A DNA stretch of 6,449 nucleotides, from the NCBI GenBank assembly GCA_023135025.1, contig JAGLTY010000128.1:1-6449 (forward strand), given 5' to 3'. This document shows, in pieces, positions 5,631 through 6,449 of this stretch; the stretch's first letter is position 1, and each line of letters starts with the position of its first letter. The notes below the pieces were generated by a model. The model was not told the origin of the DNA. It saw nothing but the letters and a program-made list of their open reading frames with translations, and made no database searches. This stretch comes from Bacteroidales bacterium (GTDB lineage Bacteria > Bacteroidota > Bacteroidia > Bacteroidales > GCA-2748055). A program made the translations under genes and the position numbers.

Positions 5631-6449
5631 ATGGCAATTAACAGACGTAATTTTTTCAGGGCCATGGGAATTACCGGGGTTGCTCTCGGTACAGGCAAAG
5701 AGCTAAATGCCGTCCCTGAAGAAGGCAACGAGACAGAATTTTATGGAATTCTTTACGACTCAACCCGCTGCGTGGGGTGTCAGAGTTGTGAAATGGCCTG
5801 TGCACTGGCCAACGGCCTGCCGGAACCCGATCCGGAGGATTATCCCATGCCGGGAATCATCAGGAAAACCAATGAAAACAGGCGCATGGTGATCAATGCC
5901 TATGAACATGAGGAAATGGGCGAAATCTATGTAAAGAACCAGTGTATGCACTGTAACTCACCGGCTTGTGCTTCGGCCTGCCTGACCAAAGCGATGTACA
6001 AAACCAAGGAAGGGCCCGTGATCTGGCGCGACAGAAAGTGCATGGGATGTCGCTTCTGCATGGTCTCCTGTCCGTTCGATGTACCCAAGTTTGAATACCA
6101 CAGTGCCAATCCCAATATTGTGAAATGCGACATGTGTTTCGACAGAGTGAAGGAGGGTGAACTTCCTGCATGTGTGGCCGACTGTCCGGCCGAGGCACTT
6201 ACCTTCGGCACCCGCAGGGAGCTGATCGCTGAAGCGCGTCGCCGGATTCATGAGAATCCTGATGGCTATTATGATGGCATTTATGGCGAAAACGTGGCCG
6301 GCGGAACCGGGTATCTCTACCTGTCGCCCGTCCCCGTTGAAGAGCTGGGTCTGAATAGTAAACTTCAGAAGAGGTCCTATCCCGAGTTGACTAAAGGGTT
6401 CCTCTACAGTGTTCCATCCATATTTATCCTATGGCCCGCCATACTGCTG
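5631..6449 (+). CDS. Tat-exported ferredoxin with four [4Fe-4S] clusters, HybA-like; C-terminus beyond window
   Basis: 273 codons from the ATG at 5631, open at the window end. The N-terminus INRRNFFRAMG is a twin-arginine signal followed by a short, weakly hydrophobic stretch, so the folded protein should be exported to the periplasm. Sixteen cysteines form four [4Fe-4S] motifs: C47-x2-C-x2-C-x3-C57, C105-x2-C-x4-C-x3-C117, C137-x2-C-x2-C-x3-C147, and C166-x2-C-x11-C-x3-C185. This arrangement is typical of electron-transfer subunits such as HybA, NrfC, PsrB and FdnH. The GGTGYLYLSPVPVEELGL segment (224-241) and the hydrophobic start at 257-273 (FLYSVPSIFILWPAILL) match the HybA/FdnH-like type with a C-terminal membrane anchor. 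The likely role is passing electrons between a periplasmic catalytic subunit (hydrogenase or molybdopterin enzyme) and a membrane quinone-reactive subunit, whose genes would lie to the right. The exact partner enzyme cannot be decided here. The start fits the Tat signal; the bases before it are A/T-rich. Confidence 0.92.
   Translation, partial: MAINRRNFFRAMGITGVALGTGKELNAVPEEGNETEFYGILYDSTRCVGCQSCEMACALANGLPEPDPEDYPMPGIIRKTNENRRMVINAYEHEEMGEIYVKNQCMHCNSPACASACLTKAMYKTKEGPVIWRDRKCMGCRFCMVSCPFDVPKFEYHSANPNIVKCDMCFDRVKEGELPACVADCPAEALTFGTRRELIAEARRRIHENPDGYYDGIYGENVAGGTGYLYLSPVPVEELGLNSKLQKRSYPELTKGFLYSVPSIFILWPAILL

Noticed and set aside
5893..6251. Three overlapping minus-strand ORFs opposite the ferredoxin gene
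   Set aside because: The opposite strand encodes sixteen cysteines in four perfect cluster motifs; the minus-strand products are low-complexity shadows of that sequence.

Overview
The window looks like a chromosomal segment of a Bacteroidota bacterium, probably an anaerobic or facultative member of the Bacteroidales/Marinilabiliales type. The support is indirect. Start codons are preceded by A/T-rich stretches with little or no Shine-Dalgarno sequence, one intergenic region carries a good TAnnTTTG (-7) promoter match, and the M28/PA-domain peptidase, DUF900-like hydrolase and PstS-like/GcvH-like fusion are of a kind I associate with that phylum. This is inference; no rRNA or marker gene is present.

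Left part, minus strand (1-2315): an exported M28-family zinc aminopeptidase with an inserted PA-like domain and a complete set of metal ligands (651-2315). It is followed 86 bp downstream on the same strand by an exported putative gluzincin-type metallopeptidase that runs off the window edge (1-564). Because it has no stop codon inside the window, this second gene is easy to miss. The two may be co-transcribed.

Middle (2316-3886): a divergent intergenic region with a Bacteroidota-type promoter candidate for the plus-strand gene, then an exported alpha/beta hydrolase with a DUF900-like core (2532-3599). A 287-bp non-coding stretch follows. It carries three copies of an 18-bp A/T-centred element, two of them in tandem with a 19-bp period, plus several short inverted repeats. 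It is probably the control region of the next transcription unit.

Right part, plus strand (3887-6449): a redox-type operon. Its first gene should encode one protein of about 557 residues: signal peptide, PstS-like periplasmic binding domain with an EF-hand-like loop, one membrane helix, a GcvH-like (lipoyl/biotinyl-type) domain and a C-terminal tail. It is interrupted by a single in-frame TAA at 4394-4396, so it appears as two ORFs in the same frame. After a short gap with a strong GC hairpin comes a Tat-exported ferredoxin with four [4Fe-4S] motifs (HybA-like), truncated by the window end where its C-terminal membrane anchor begins. The order suggests a membrane-bound periplasmic oxidoreductase or hydrogenase locus continuing to the right, with the binding-protein/GcvH-like fusion as an unexplained accessory. 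This fusion and its possible nonsense interruption are the most interesting part of the window.
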